Below are positions 1 through 9,846 of a stretch of DNA of 11,997 bases, piece by piece. The DNA is taken from positions 1-11,997 of the forward strand of contig DAIESZ010000265.1 in the NCBI GenBank assembly GCA_027346035.1, written 5' to 3'. The position numbers and the translations under genes are program-made. How positions within the stretch are numbered: position 1 is the first letter of the stretch; each line of letters opens with the position of its first letter. The notes under the pieces were generated by a model. That model was given only the letters and a program-made list of their open reading frames with translations. It had not been told where the DNA came from and did no database searches. Source of the DNA: Propionibacteriaceae bacterium. GTDB lineage: Bacteria > Actinomycetota > Actinomycetes > Propionibacteriales > Propionibacteriaceae.

Positions 1-234
1 GACGGCAGCGGATCGATCAAGGACGAGCACCTGATGCCGGGCGAGGGAGACCAGCAGGCGCTGGAGCTGCTGCACCGGCTGTCCGAACGCCACTTCTCGG
101 GGCATGTCGTGCTCGAAGTGAACACCCGCAGGCAGGCCACCCGGGCGGAGCGGGAGGAGGCCCTCGGCCGATCTCTCGAGCTGATCCGCACACACCTCGG
201 GCAGTCGATGCACCAGGGTTCGCGTCGGCGCTGA
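1..234 (+). CDS. Sugar phosphate isomerase/epimerase-like protein, C-terminal part
   Basis: The 5' end lies outside the window; the frame is open from base 1 and stops at TGA 232-234, giving the last 77 residues. The visible part reads DGSGSIKDEHLMPGEG, then a helix, then HVVLEVNTR, then a basic, Arg-rich tail. This resembles the end of the xylose-isomerase-like TIM barrel family (AP endonuclease family 2 fold), in which late barrel strands carry metal and substrate ligands such as the D-G...H and E seen here. In mycobacteria a gene of this family also lies just upstream of proC, which supports the call. The true substrate of this actinobacterial group is not evident from the sequence. The family call is fairly firm; the function is not. 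Confidence 0.72.
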   Translation, partial: DGSGSIKDEHLMPGEGDQQALELLHRLSERHFSGHVVLEVNTRRQATRAEREEALGRSLELIRTHLGQSMHQGSRRR

Positions 235-251
235 CCCGCGGGGTCGCGGGC

Positions 252-264
252 TATCGTGGGGCGC
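252..264 (+). promoter_or_regulatory. Putative leaderless promoter -10 element for the CPBP gene
   Basis: TATCGT at 252-257 fits the actinobacterial TANNNT -10 consensus and ends exactly 7 nt before ATG 265. No Shine-Dalgarno sequence lies upstream of that ATG. The expected transcription start therefore coincides with the start codon. No convincing -35 box is visible. The same spacing occurs at asd and hemB. A short inverted repeat, GACCC-GCG-GGGTC, lies at 233-245 just upstream; its role, if any, is unknown. Confidence 0.5.
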
Positions 265-2991
<2,727 letters not shown>

Positions 2992-3023
2992 ACGACGATT
3001 CGCCCACCGCGCTCACGCACGGC

Positions 3024-3036
3024 TAGAATTCCCTGG
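3024..3036 (+). promoter_or_regulatory. Putative promoter -10 element for the bS22 gene
   Basis: TAGAAT at 3024-3029 is the best -10 match in the proC-bS22 gap and is AT-rich against its surroundings. Transcription would begin near 3036, leaving a leader of about 85 nt before GTG 3123. No clear -35 box is visible. Unlike asd and hemB, this promoter gives a leadered mRNA. Confidence 0.55.
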
Positions 3037-3038
3037 TT

Positions 3039-3105
3039 GCCCGGTCAACCGGGCGCCCTTGGGCGAAGGTCGTCCAAGCGGTCACCGTGCCGGACATCGA
3101 TCCGG
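3039..3105 (+). promoter_or_regulatory. Hairpin-rich 5' leader of the bS22 gene
   Basis: Three short inverted repeats lie between the promoter and the start codon: GCCCGGT-CA-ACCGGGC at 3039-3054, GCCC-TT-GGGC at 3055-3064, and CCGGA-CATCGA-TCCGG at 3090-3105. They have no following T-run, so a terminator for proC is unlikely. A structured leader that tunes expression of a ribosomal protein is a reasonable inference, but only the inverted repeats are directly seen. Confidence 0.45.
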
Positions 3106-3122
3106 ACGTCGAAAGGCTCACA

Positions 3123-3224
3123 GTGGGTTCGGTCATCAAGAAGCGCCGCAAGAGGATGGCGAAGAAGAAGCACCGCAAGCTGCTCAAGAAGACGCGCATC
3201 CAGCGTCGTCGCGCCGGCAAGTAA
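3123..3224 (+). CDS. Small basic ribosomal protein bS22 (AURKAIP1/COX24-domain protein)
   Basis: A 33-residue protein starting [19 protein letters not shown] and ending RIQRRRAGK; more than half its residues are Lys or Arg. This matches the actinobacterial AURKAIP1/COX24-domain micro-protein, identified in mycobacterial ribosome structures as 30S subunit protein bS22, which contacts 16S rRNA near the decoding region. The start is GTG 3123, preceded by GAAAGG at 3111-3116 with a 6-nt spacer; the stop is TAA. The gene is short enough to be missed by routine length cut-offs. It lies between proC and the glutaredoxin-hemA group, as in mycobacteria, and appears to have its own promoter and structured leader. 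Near-invariance of the N-terminal half in the family makes the identification firm. Confidence 0.93.
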   Translation: MGSVIKKRRKRMAKKKHRKLLKKTRIQRRRAGK

Positions 3225-3275
3225 CGTCCTCGCGGCTCGGCCGACCACACCCTCCGGAGGCCTCCCACGCGGTTC

Positions 3276-3692
3276 TTGACGCGATCACCCGGCACGTCCG
3301 CGGAGCCCGACAGGCTGACCGCGGGTGGCATCGCGTCCGGGTCACTGCCGACCGGACCGCTGCCCGCCAGTGACGCGCGGCTCGTGGTGCTCACCCGGGT
3401 GGGCTGCCACCTCTGCGAGACCGCCGAGCAGGAGGCGCGGGCGGTCGCCGCCTCCGATCGGGTGTCGGTCGAGATTGTCGATCTCGACCGGTCCGATCCG
3501 GTGGTCCGGTCCGCGTGGACCGATCATGTGCCGGTCACGATCGTCGACGGGGCGGTCGTGTCGATCTGGGCTCTCGATCCCGGTCGGGTGCGTAGCGCGC
3601 TCGCCCGAGCGCCGCACCACACTCCGTCAAGTTCTCAACTCTGGTCCGCCGGTGATGACTCTCCGACGGGCATGGAAGGGCGTGACCGGTGA
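3276..3692 (+). CDS. Glutaredoxin/thioredoxin-like protein (DUF836-type)
   Basis: A small thioredoxin-fold protein with the first strand LVVLTRVGC, a CHLC redox motif (Cys44 and Cys47 if the TTG start is used), helix 1, the strand VSVEIVDLD, and a cis-Pro loop DHVPVTIVDG. The family sits upstream of hemA in mycobacteria too, but its redox partner is not established; protection of HemA's catalytic cysteine is a guess. The start is uncertain. TTG 3276 gives 138 residues with GGAGG at 3256-3260, rather far upstream at 15 nt. GTG 3384 gives 102 residues, near the family's usual size, but has no visible ribosome-binding site. The tail after RSALARAPHH looks non-conserved. The stop overlaps the hemA start (GTGA). 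Confidence 0.78.
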   Translation: MTRSPGTSAEPDRLTAGGIASGSLPTGPLPASDARLVVLTRVGCHLCETAEQEARAVAASDRVSVEIVDLDRSDPVVRSAWTDHVPVTIVDGAVVSIWALDPGRVRSALARAPHHTPSSSQLWSAGDDSPTGMEGRDR

Positions 3693-4933
3693 CCATCCTG
3701 TCGGTGTCCATCTCGCACCACACCGCGAGTATCGACCAGTTGGCGCGGCTGTCGATGTCTCGTGACGCCTGCCGCGAGTTCGCCGGCGAGTTGATCGCGC
3801 ACGAGTCGATCTCCGAAGCACTGGTCATCAGCACCTGCAACCGCACCGAGGTCCACGTCGACACGACCCGCTTCCACGGGGGACTGGACGCCGTGATCGG
3901 CCTGCTCGCCGCGACCTCCGGGTACTCCACCGACATGCTGATGCCGCTGTGCGGCGTCCGCTACGACGAGGCCGCCGTGGCCCACTGCTTCTCGATGGTC
4001 GCGGGCCTCGATTCGCTCGTGGTCGGTGAGAACCAGGTACTCGGCCAGGCGCGACTGGCCCTGTCGGACGCCCAACAGGCGCACACGTCCGGCCCGACGC
4101 TCAACGCGGTGTTCCAGACGGCCCTGCGGGTGGGCAAGCGCGTCCACTCCGAGACCGCGATCGGCAGCGCAGGGCGCTCGGTGTTCTCCGCCGCACTCGA
4201 CGCCCTCGACGCGGCGGGTGTTGCGGTCGAGGGGGCCCGGTGCCTCGTGGTCGGAGCAGGCCAGATGTCCGGGCTGGCCGCCCGGAGCCTCGCCCAGCGC
4301 GGCGCCCGGGTCACCTGCATCAACCGCACGCACGCGTCCGCCGAGCGGCTGGCCCGCGAGATCGGCGGTGACGTCGTCCCGTTCGCCGACCTCGCCGGCG
4401 CCGTCCCCGCCCACGACCTGGTGATCACCTGCACCGGCTCGGCCGGCTTCCTCATCGACGAGTCGATGGTCGCGGCCTCGGGCCCTCGGGCGATCGTCGA
4501 CCTGGCGCTGCCCGCCGACGTCGCCCCGGGCGTCGCCGACCACCTGGTGCTGGTCAATCTTGCGAGCCTCGCCGACCGGCTGACGGGCGAGCGCGTCGAC
4601 GTCGAGGCCGCCCGGCTGCTGGTCCACGAGGAACTCGCGAGGTTCCTCACGCGGCAGCGCGCCGCCACGGTCACCCCGACGGTCGTGGCTCTGCGGCAGA
4701 AGGCCGATGCGGTCGTCGAGGCGGAAATCGCCCGGCTCGACCGTCGCCTTCCGCACCTCGACCCGGCCGCGCGCAACGAGATCGTCAAGGCCATCCACCG
4801 CACTGCGGACAAGCTCATGCACCCGCCGACCGTCGCCGTGCGGCAGGCGGCCGAATCCGTCGACCCCGACGTCCACGAGGTCGACTACGCCGCTGTCCTG
4901 CGCACCCTGTTCGCCCTCGAGGACGCTTCGTGA
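3689..4933 (+). CDS. hemA: Glutamyl-tRNA reductase
   Basis: First committed enzyme of C5-pathway tetrapyrrole synthesis. It reduces glutamyl-tRNA(Glu) with NADPH to glutamate-1-semialdehyde, the HemL substrate. The 414-residue product has the normal length. Visible landmarks are SISHHTAS at the N-terminus, the catalytic Cys50 in STCNRTEVHV, the signature VAGLDSLVVGENQVLGQ, the GSAGRSVFSAALD helix, the NADPH-binding motif CLVVGAGQMSGLAA, and the C-terminal dimerisation helix region. The start is GTG 3689 in a GTGA overlap with the gene before it, supported by GGAAGGG at 3674-3680. Its own stop overlaps the hemC start in the same way. No internal promoter is evident, so expression probably depends on transcription through the bS22/glutaredoxin region. 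Confidence 0.97.
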   Translation: MTILSVSISHHTASIDQLARLSMSRDACREFAGELIAHESISEALVISTCNRTEVHVDTTRFHGGLDAVIGLLAATSGYSTDMLMPLCGVRYDEAAVAHCFSMVAGLDSLVVGENQVLGQARLALSDAQQAHTSGPTLNAVFQTALRVGKRVHSETAIGSAGRSVFSAALDALDAAGVAVEGARCLVVGAGQMSGLAARSLAQRGARVTCINRTHASAERLAREIGGDVVPFADLAGAVPAHDLVITCTGSAGFLIDESMVAASGPRAIVDLALPADVAPGVADHLVLVNLASLADRLTGERVDVEAARLLVHEELARFLTRQRAATVTPTVVALRQKADAVVEAEIARLDRRLPHLDPAARNEIVKAIHRTADKLMHPPTVAVRQAAESVDPDVHEVDYAAVLRTLFALEDAS

Positions 4934-5886
4934 CCCGCGTCCGCATCGGGGCCCGGCGTTCGCCCCTGGCGGTCGTGCAGGCCGAGTGGGTCGCCTCGCG
5001 CCTGCGGTCCGCCGGACACGCGGTCGACCTCGTCGGCATCGATTCCCACGGTGACCGCGACGCACGCGCGCTGACCGAGATCGGTGGCACCGGAGTCTTC
5101 GCCGCGGCCGTTCGGGAGGCCTTGCTCGACGGCAGCATCGACCTCGCCGTGCACTCCCTCAAGGACCTGCCGGTCGCGGGCGCGCCCGGGCTCGCGTTGG
5201 CGGCCGTCCCCAGCCGGGAGGACGCCCGCGACGTGGTCGTCGGCCGCACCCCGGATCAGTGGGACGACGACACGATCGTCGGCACCGGATCACCGCGGCG
5301 CGAACTGCAACTCGCGGCCCTGGCCGCGGAACGCGGGGTGCGACCCCGGTTCGTCGCGATCCGCGGCAACGTCGACACCCGCATCGATCTCGTCCGCCGG
5401 GGCGACCTGCACGCCACGGTGCTCGCCGCCGCCGGCCTGCGGCGGCTCGGGCGGCTCGACGGTGAGGGCACCCGCGCGGCGGGCGTGCCGGCCACGCTGA
5501 TGCCGCTCGACCGGCTGATGCCCGCGGCCGGGCAGGCGGCACTCGCCATCGAGTGCCGCGACGACAGCCCCGTGCGCGACGTCGCGGCCCTCCTCGACGA
5601 CCCGGTCACCCGCGATGCGGTCACCGCCGAACGGGCCTGCCTCGCCACCCTCGACGCGGGCTGTCTCGCCCCAGTCGGGGCCCACGCCACGCTCGCGTCC
5701 GATTCGGACGCGAGCGGATTGACTTTGCGGGTGGTTACTGGGAGAAAAGAGGCCTCGGGTCGGGTCCGGGTGATTTTGGAGCAGGCCACTGGCCGCAGGG
5801 CCGATGCCGCAGGGCTGGGTGCCCGCCTGGCACGCGCCATACTGTCCACGATGTCTGGTTGGGACGACGGAAGAACGGATTGGTGA
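4930..5886 (+). CDS. hemC: Porphobilinogen deaminase (hydroxymethylbilane synthase)
   Basis: Polymerises four porphobilinogen units into hydroxymethylbilane using a covalently bound dipyrromethane cofactor. The 318-residue product is of usual length. Landmarks are the start VRIGARRSPLAVVQAEWV, the DLAVHSLKDLPV segment with the catalytic Asp region, GTGSPRRELQL with substrate-binding arginines, IRGNVDTRI, and cofactor-attachment Cys245 in LDAGCLAPVGAHA. Start GTG 4930 overlaps the hemA stop by 4 nt and has GAGGA at 4919-4923. The last 57 codons (from 5716) use codons rare elsewhere in the window, such as ATA, AGA twice, AAA, ATT, ACT and TTG, and follow directly on a perfect 12-bp hairpin. The stop overlaps the hemD start (GTGA). 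Confidence 0.97.
   Translation: MTRVRIGARRSPLAVVQAEWVASRLRSAGHAVDLVGIDSHGDRDARALTEIGGTGVFAAAVREALLDGSIDLAVHSLKDLPVAGAPGLALAAVPSREDARDVVVGRTPDQWDDDTIVGTGSPRRELQLAALAAERGVRPRFVAIRGNVDTRIDLVRRGDLHATVLAAAGLRRLGRLDGEGTRAAGVPATLMPLDRLMPAAGQAALAIECRDDSPVRDVAALLDDPVTRDAVTAERACLATLDAGCLAPVGAHATLASDSDASGLTLRVVTGRKEASGRVRVILEQATGRRADAAGLGARLARAILSTMSGWDDGRTDW
5690..5716 (+). other. Perfect 12-bp stem-loop inside hemC
   Basis: The arms at 5690-5701 and 5705-5716 are exact reverse complements around the 3-nt loop ATT. The sequence encodes the mirror-like peptide ASDSDAS. The downstream bases 5717-5727 are moderately T-rich but hold no real T-run, so a classic intrinsic terminator is doubtful. It could act as an mRNA-stability element or ribosome pause. 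Seen directly; function not known. Confidence 0.6.
5869..5873 (+). promoter_or_regulatory. Ribosome-binding site that decides the hemD start
   Basis: GGAAG lies 9 nt before GTG 5883 but 18 nt before the alternative in-frame ATG 5892. The spacing favours GTG 5883, which also makes the 4-nt overlap typical of this operon. Confidence 0.5.
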
Positions 5887-6542
5887 GCGCCATGAGTGCA
5901 CTCCACGACCCCGACAGCGAGCCGTCCCGGGTGACCTTCGTCGGCGCCGGTCCCGGAGACCCGATGCTGTTGACGCTCGGCGCGCTGCAGGCGCTGCGAA
6001 CCGCAGACGTCGTGCTGGTCGACGATCCGCGGTTGGTGTCGTTGCTCACGGAGCCGATCCTCGGCCTGCCCGAGTCCGTGACCGTCCGCCGACTCAGCGG
6101 CGCCGCCGCACCCGACCGGGCGGCCGAGTGCGTCCACGCCCTCGAGGGTGCCGGTCAGGTCGTGCGGTTGTTCTGGGGCGATCCGTTCCTCGACGGTCGG
6201 GGTGCCGTCGAGGCCGCCGGATGCGTGGCGTCCGGGGTCGACATCCACGTGATCCCCGGAATCTCGCCGCAGACCGCGGTGCCCGAGTTCGCGGGCGTCG
6301 ACCTCAGCAACACCTGCGTCGAGCTGGTTCCGAGCGCGGGACTCGCCCGCAGCGACGGGTTCTCCGGCGCCAACCAGGTGGTCAGCTCGACCGTGGCCGC
6401 CCTCGACGACGTCGCCGCCTGCGCCCTGCACGCCGGACGCAGCGCCGATCAGGTGGTCATCGCGACCGTCAACGGCACCACCACCAGGCAGCAGACGCTC
6501 CGCACGACGCTGGGCCGGTTGACGCCCGCATTGTTCGACTAG
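5883..6542 (+). CDS. hemD: HemD N-terminal part: uroporphyrin-III C-methyltransferase-like (SUMT) domain, ended by in-frame TAG
   Basis: This 219-residue product is the first domain of the actinobacterial two-domain HemD, a tetrapyrrole-methylase fold related to SUMT/CobA. Seen are VTFVGAGPGDPMLLTLGA (SAM-binding region), VVRLFWGDPFLDGRG in place of the canonical RLKGGDPF, and VIPGISPQTAVPEFAGV. The loss of the Lys-Gly pair suggests the domain may not methylate in the standard way. Translation stops at TAG 6540-6542, before the last strand of the fold, which continues in the same frame as PVTVVIGDAAAAQ. The start is GTG 5883, overlapping the hemC stop. It is either a truncated gene, a natural split, or the product of a sequence error. 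The domain call is firm; the interpretation of the stop is not. Confidence 0.8.
   Translation: MSAMSALHDPDSEPSRVTFVGAGPGDPMLLTLGALQALRTADVVLVDDPRLVSLLTEPILGLPESVTVRRLSGAAAPDRAAECVHALEGAGQVVRLFWGDPFLDGRGAVEAAGCVASGVDIHVIPGISPQTAVPEFAGVDLSNTCVELVPSAGLARSDGFSGANQVVSSTVAALDDVAACALHAGRSADQVVIATVNGTTTRQQTLRTTLGRLTPALFD
6540..6542 (+). other. In-frame amber codon splitting hemD
   Basis: The codons before (TTG TTC GAC) and after (GAC GAC GAC GCC CCC GTC ACC) lie in one frame, and the protein homology is continuous across TAG. All other recognised genes with a visible stop end in TGA or TAA. One base change would restore a sense codon, giving a 528-residue HemD from 5883 to 7469. Confidence 0.9.
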
Positions 6543-6563
6543 GACGACGACGCCCCCGTCACC

Positions 6564-7469
6564 GTGGTCATCGGGGACGCCGCGGCGGCCCAGCTCACCG
6601 AGTGGTTCGAGAACAAGCCGCTGTTCGGCTGGCGGGTGCTGGTGCCCCGCACCAAGGCCCAGTCGGCTGCGCTGATGGCCCGGCTGCGCATGCACGGCGC
6701 GTACCCCGAGGAGGTGCCGACGATCGCCGTCGAGCCGCCCCGCCAACCCCAGCTGCTCGACCGGGCGATCCGCGGGCTGGTCGAGGGCAGCTACGAGTGG
6801 GTGGTATTCACCTCGGTCAACGCCGTGAAGGCCGTGCGCGACAAGCTCGAGGAGTACGGCCTCGACGCTCGCGTGTTCAGCGGTGTCCGGGTGGCTGTCG
6901 TCGGCGATTCGACCGCCCAGTCGCTGCGTGACTGGGGGATCGTGCCCGACCTCATGCCGGTGGGGGAGCACTCCGCCGCGGGGCTGGCCGCCGAGTTCCC
7001 CGCCTACGACGACGTGCTCGACCCGATCAACAGGGTCTTCTGCCCTCGCGCCGACATCGCGGTCGACACCCTCGTCACCGGCCTCACCGAACTCGGCTGG
7101 GAGGTCGAGGACGTCACCGCATACCGCACGGTGCGGGCCGCACCGCCGCCGGTCGAGACCCGGGAGGCGATCAAGACCGGCGAGTTCGACGCGGTGATCT
7201 TCACGTCGTCGAGCACGGTGCGCAACCTCGTCGGGATCGCCGGCAAGCCGCACGCCTGCTCGATCATCGCGGCCATCGGACCCGCCACCGCGGCCACCTG
7301 CGAGGAGCATGGGCTGAGGGTCGACGTGCTCGCGTCGACGCCCAACTCGACGACGCTCGCCGATGAACTGGCCGTGTTCGCCGCCCGCCGCCGGGCGGAG
7401 TTCCTCAGCCGCGGCGCCGAGGTGAAGAAGCCGTCGCAGCGTCGCCGCCGCCGGCGCAAGTCGTCGTAA
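6564..7469 (+). CDS. hemD: Uroporphyrinogen-III synthase domain of HemD (C-terminal part after in-frame stop)
   Basis: Cyclises hydroxymethylbilane to uroporphyrinogen III with inversion of ring D. The domain begins FGWRVLVPRTKAQSAAL and continues VPTIAVEPP, YEWVVFTSVNAVKAV, VRVAVVGDSTAQSL, the conserved FCPRADIA, VTAYRTVRA and AVIFTSSSTVRNLVG, ending in a basic tail rich in Arg and Lys. It is complete for the fold, about 270 residues. GTG 6564 is the only in-frame start before the domain after the TAG; it lacks a clear Shine-Dalgarno sequence, so re-initiation would be weak. It keeps the last strand of the SUMT-like domain (VVIGDAAAAQLTEWFE). The activity is essential for haem, so this half is expected to be expressed by re-initiation, read-through or as an intact fusion if the stop is an artefact. 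Confidence 0.85.
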   Translation: MVIGDAAAAQLTEWFENKPLFGWRVLVPRTKAQSAALMARLRMHGAYPEEVPTIAVEPPRQPQLLDRAIRGLVEGSYEWVVFTSVNAVKAVRDKLEEYGLDARVFSGVRVAVVGDSTAQSLRDWGIVPDLMPVGEHSAAGLAAEFPAYDDVLDPINRVFCPRADIAVDTLVTGLTELGWEVEDVTAYRTVRAAPPPVETREAIKTGEFDAVIFTSSSTVRNLVGIAGKPHACSIIAAIGPATAATCEEHGLRVDVLASTPNSTTLADELAVFAARRRAEFLSRGAEVKKPSQRRRRRRKSS

Positions 7470-7491
7470 CCGCCCGGGTGGTGAGGCGAGG

Positions 7492-7504
7492 TACCCTAGG
7501 GGCC
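7492..7504 (+). promoter_or_regulatory. Putative leaderless promoter -10 element for hemB
   Basis: TACCCT at 7492-7497 is identical to the asd element and again ends 7 nt before the start codon (GTG 7505). No ribosome-binding site is present between them. It breaks the otherwise overlapping hem cluster into hemA-hemC-hemD and hemB-hemL transcription units. Confidence 0.6.
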
Positions 7505-8500
7505 GTGCCCAGCCCACTTGTCCATCGGCCCCGCCGCCTGCGCACGACTCCAGTCATGCGGGCGATGGTGCGGGAGCACCGGGTCCATCCGGGCCAGTTG
7601 ATCCTGCCGGCGTTCGTCGCCGAGGGCATCCGCGAACCTCGTCCGATCTCCTCGATGCCCGGCGTCGTGCAGCACACTGTCGACACCGTGCGCCGCGCGG
7701 CCGCCGACGCCGCCGGGGCCGGACTCGCCGGCATCATGCTGTTCGGCGTCCCCGAGACGAAGGACGCCGAAGGCAGCTGCGCGCTCGACCCGCACGGCAT
7801 CCTGTCGTCGGCGATCAGCGCCGTGCGCGACGAGGTGGGTGACGACCTGCTGGTCATGAGCGACGTGTGCCTCGACGAGTTCACCGACCACGGGCACTGC
7901 GGGGTTCTCACGCCCGGGGGCGTCGTCGACAACGATGCCACCGTCGCCATCTACGCGCAGATGGCCGCGCTGCACGCCGCCTGCGGGGCGCACGTCGTCG
8001 CGCCCAGCGGCATGATGGACGGCCAGGTCGCGGCGATCCGCGCCGAACTCGACCGCACCGGTCACGACGACGTCGCGATCCTCGCCTACGCGGCGAAATT
8101 CGCCTCGGCGTTCTACGGGCCGTTCCGCGAGGCGGTGGCGAGCAGCCTCACCGGTGACCGCCTCACCTACCAGCAGGATCCGGCGAACGTGCGGGAGGCG
8201 CTGCGGGAGACGATGCTCGACATCGAGCAGGGCGCCGACGTGGTCATGGTCAAACCGGGGCTGCCCTACCTCGACGTGCTGCGCACGGTGCGCGAGGCCG
8301 TCACCGTGCCGGTGGCCGTCTACAACGTGTCGGGTGAGTACTCCATGATCGAGGCCGCCGCGGCCAACGGATGGCTCGACCGCGACCGCACCATCGACGA
8401 GACGCTACTCGCGTTCCGCCGGGCCGGCGCCGACATCATCCTCAGTTACTGGGCCCTCGAATGGGCCCGCCGCTACCACGAAGGGCGCCCCACCGCATGA
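7505..8500 (+). CDS. hemB: Delta-aminolevulinic acid dehydratase (porphobilinogen synthase)
   Basis: Condenses two 5-aminolevulinate molecules into porphobilinogen. The 331-residue product has the normal length. Landmarks are the [20 protein letters not shown] start, the metal site [26 protein letters not shown], the first Schiff-base Lys in [19 protein letters not shown], and the second in [13 protein letters not shown]. The metal site has Cys122, Asp124 and Cys132 where classical zinc enzymes have three cysteines, so it is intermediate between zinc and magnesium types. GTG 7505 is chosen over upstream GTG 7478 because 7478 would place the -10 element inside the coding region and add nine non-homologous residues. 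The stop overlaps the hemL start (ATGA). Confidence 0.97.
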   Translation: MPSPLVHRPRRLRTTPVMRAMVREHRVHPGQLILPAFVAEGIREPRPISSMPGVVQHTVDTVRRAAADAAGAGLAGIMLFGVPETKDAEGSCALDPHGILSSAISAVRDEVGDDLLVMSDVCLDEFTDHGHCGVLTPGGVVDNDATVAIYAQMAALHAACGAHVVAPSGMMDGQVAAIRAELDRTGHDDVAILAYAAKFASAFYGPFREAVASSLTGDRLTYQQDPANVREALRETMLDIEQGADVVMVKPGLPYLDVLRTVREAVTVPVAVYNVSGEYSMIEAAAANGWLDRDRTIDETLLAFRRAGADIILSYWALEWARRYHEGRPTA

Positions 8501-9834
8501 GTGTCGACGACCGGTCCCGCGAACTGTTCGAGCGCGCCTCACGGTCCATCCCCGGAGGGGTGAACTCGCCGGTGCGGGCGTTCACCTCGGTCGGGGGCAC
8601 CCCCCGGTTCATCGCCCGGGCCAAGGGCGCCTACCTCTACGACGCCGACGGCAACGAACTCGTCGACCTCATCGGCTCGTGGGGTCCGATGCTGCTCGGC
8701 CACGCCCACCCCGCCGTGCTGGACGCCGTCACGGCGGCTGCCGCGCACGGCACCAGCTACGGGGCCCCCACCGAGAACGAGGTCGTGCTCGCCGAGACGA
8801 TCATCGGGCGCACGCCGGTCGAACAGGTGCGGTTGGTCAACTCGGGCACCGAGGCGACGATGAGCGTGCTGCGTCTCGCGCGGGGGGTCACCGGCCGGCA
8901 GAAGATCGTCAAGTTCGCCGGCTGCTACCACGGGCACGTCGACGCGCTGCTGGTGGCCGCCGGCTCGGGGATGGCGACCCTGGCCGTGCCCGGGAGCCCC
9001 GGCGTCCCCGATGCGGTCGCCGCCGACACCCTCGTGGCCCCCTACAACGACCGAGCCGCTGTCGAGGCGATCTTCGCCGAACACGGCGATGACATCGCCT
9101 GCATCATCACCGAGGCGGCGCCCGGCAACATGGGCGTGATCGAGCCCGGCGTCGCCCCCGGGCCCGACGGGCGACCCGAGCACTTCAACGCGTTCCTGCG
9201 GCGGATCGCGCACGCGCACGGCGCGCTGTTCGTGAGTGACGAGGTGATGACCGGCTTCCGGGTCACCCGCAGCGGTCAGTTCGGCGTCGACGGCGTCGAG
9301 CCCGATCTCATGACGTTCGGCAAGGTCATGGGCGGCGGGTTCCCGACCGCAGCCTTCGGCGGTCGTCGCGACCTCATGCAGCACCTCTCGCCGGTCGGCA
9401 CCGTCTACCAGGCCGGAACCCTGTCGGGGAACCCGGTCGCCTCGGCGGCCGGAGTCACGACCCTGCGGCTGGCCACCGACGAGGTCTACGCGCACATCGA
9501 CGCCGTCTCGCGCACGATCCGGGGCGCGGTGCACGAGGCCCTCGACGCGGTCGGCGTCCCGCACGTGATCAACACCGCGGGAAGCATGTTCTCGGTGTTC
9601 CTCATGCCCACGGGCACCCCCGGAGGCACCCGGATCACCGACTACGCGGGCGCGCAGCGGCAGTCCGGCGCGGCGTTCGCCGCGTTCTTCCACGCGATGC
9701 TCGACCAGGGCATCCATCTGCCGCCGAGCGGCTACGAGGTGTGGTTCGTCAGCGCGGCCCACGACGATTCAGCCATCGACCGTATTGTGAGTGCGCTGCC
9801 GAAGGCTGCGGTCGCGGCGCGCACGGCACTGTGA
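8497..9834 (+). CDS. hemL: Glutamate-1-semialdehyde 2,1-aminomutase
   Basis: PLP enzyme that converts glutamate-1-semialdehyde, the HemA product, to 5-aminolevulinate, the HemB substrate. The 445-residue product begins [14 protein letters not shown] and reads on through [47 protein letters not shown] (phosphate-binding loop), [22 protein letters not shown] with the Asp that contacts the pyridine nitrogen, and PLP Lys276 in [20 protein letters not shown] 8497 overlaps the hemB stop by 4 nt, with GAAGGG at 8480-8485. An in-frame extension further upstream would lie inside hemB and has no homology. In mycobacteria hemB and hemL are separated by other genes; here they are directly coupled. Confidence 0.97.
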   Translation: MSVDDRSRELFERASRSIPGGVNSPVRAFTSVGGTPRFIARAKGAYLYDADGNELVDLIGSWGPMLLGHAHPAVLDAVTAAAAHGTSYGAPTENEVVLAETIIGRTPVEQVRLVNSGTEATMSVLRLARGVTGRQKIVKFAGCYHGHVDALLVAAGSGMATLAVPGSPGVPDAVAADTLVAPYNDRAAVEAIFAEHGDDIACIITEAAPGNMGVIEPGVAPGPDGRPEHFNAFLRRIAHAHGALFVSDEVMTGFRVTRSGQFGVDGVEPDLMTFGKVMGGGFPTAAFGGRRDLMQHLSPVGTVYQAGTLSGNPVASAAGVTTLRLATDEVYAHIDAVSRTIRGAVHEALDAVGVPHVINTAGSMFSVFLMPTGTPGGTRITDYAGAQRQSGAAFAAFFHAMLDQGIHLPPSGYEVWFVSAAHDDSAIDRIVSALPKAAVAARTAL

Positions 9835-9846
9835 AATCCCACACCC

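Noticed and set aside
3251..3265. CCTCCGGAGGCCTCC after bS22, considered as an intrinsic terminator.
   Set aside because: The palindromes have no room for a loop and no T-run follows. GGAGG may instead be part of a distant ribosome-binding site for TTG 3276.
3276..3281. TTGACG as a -35 box upstream of hemA.
   Set aside because: No -10 element at the right distance; the region there is GC-rich.
5719..5747. TTGACT at 5719-5724 as a -35 box of an internal promoter for hemD.
   Set aside because: No TANNNT hexamer lies 16-19 nt downstream; the sequence there is GGAGAAAAGA. Left as a possibility only within the hemC hairpin finding.
6540..6542. Pyrrolysine or other recoding at the hemD TAG.
   Set aside because: Nothing in the window suggests recoding machinery, and the codon lies at a linker-like position rather than at a catalytic residue. 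A mutation or error is simpler.
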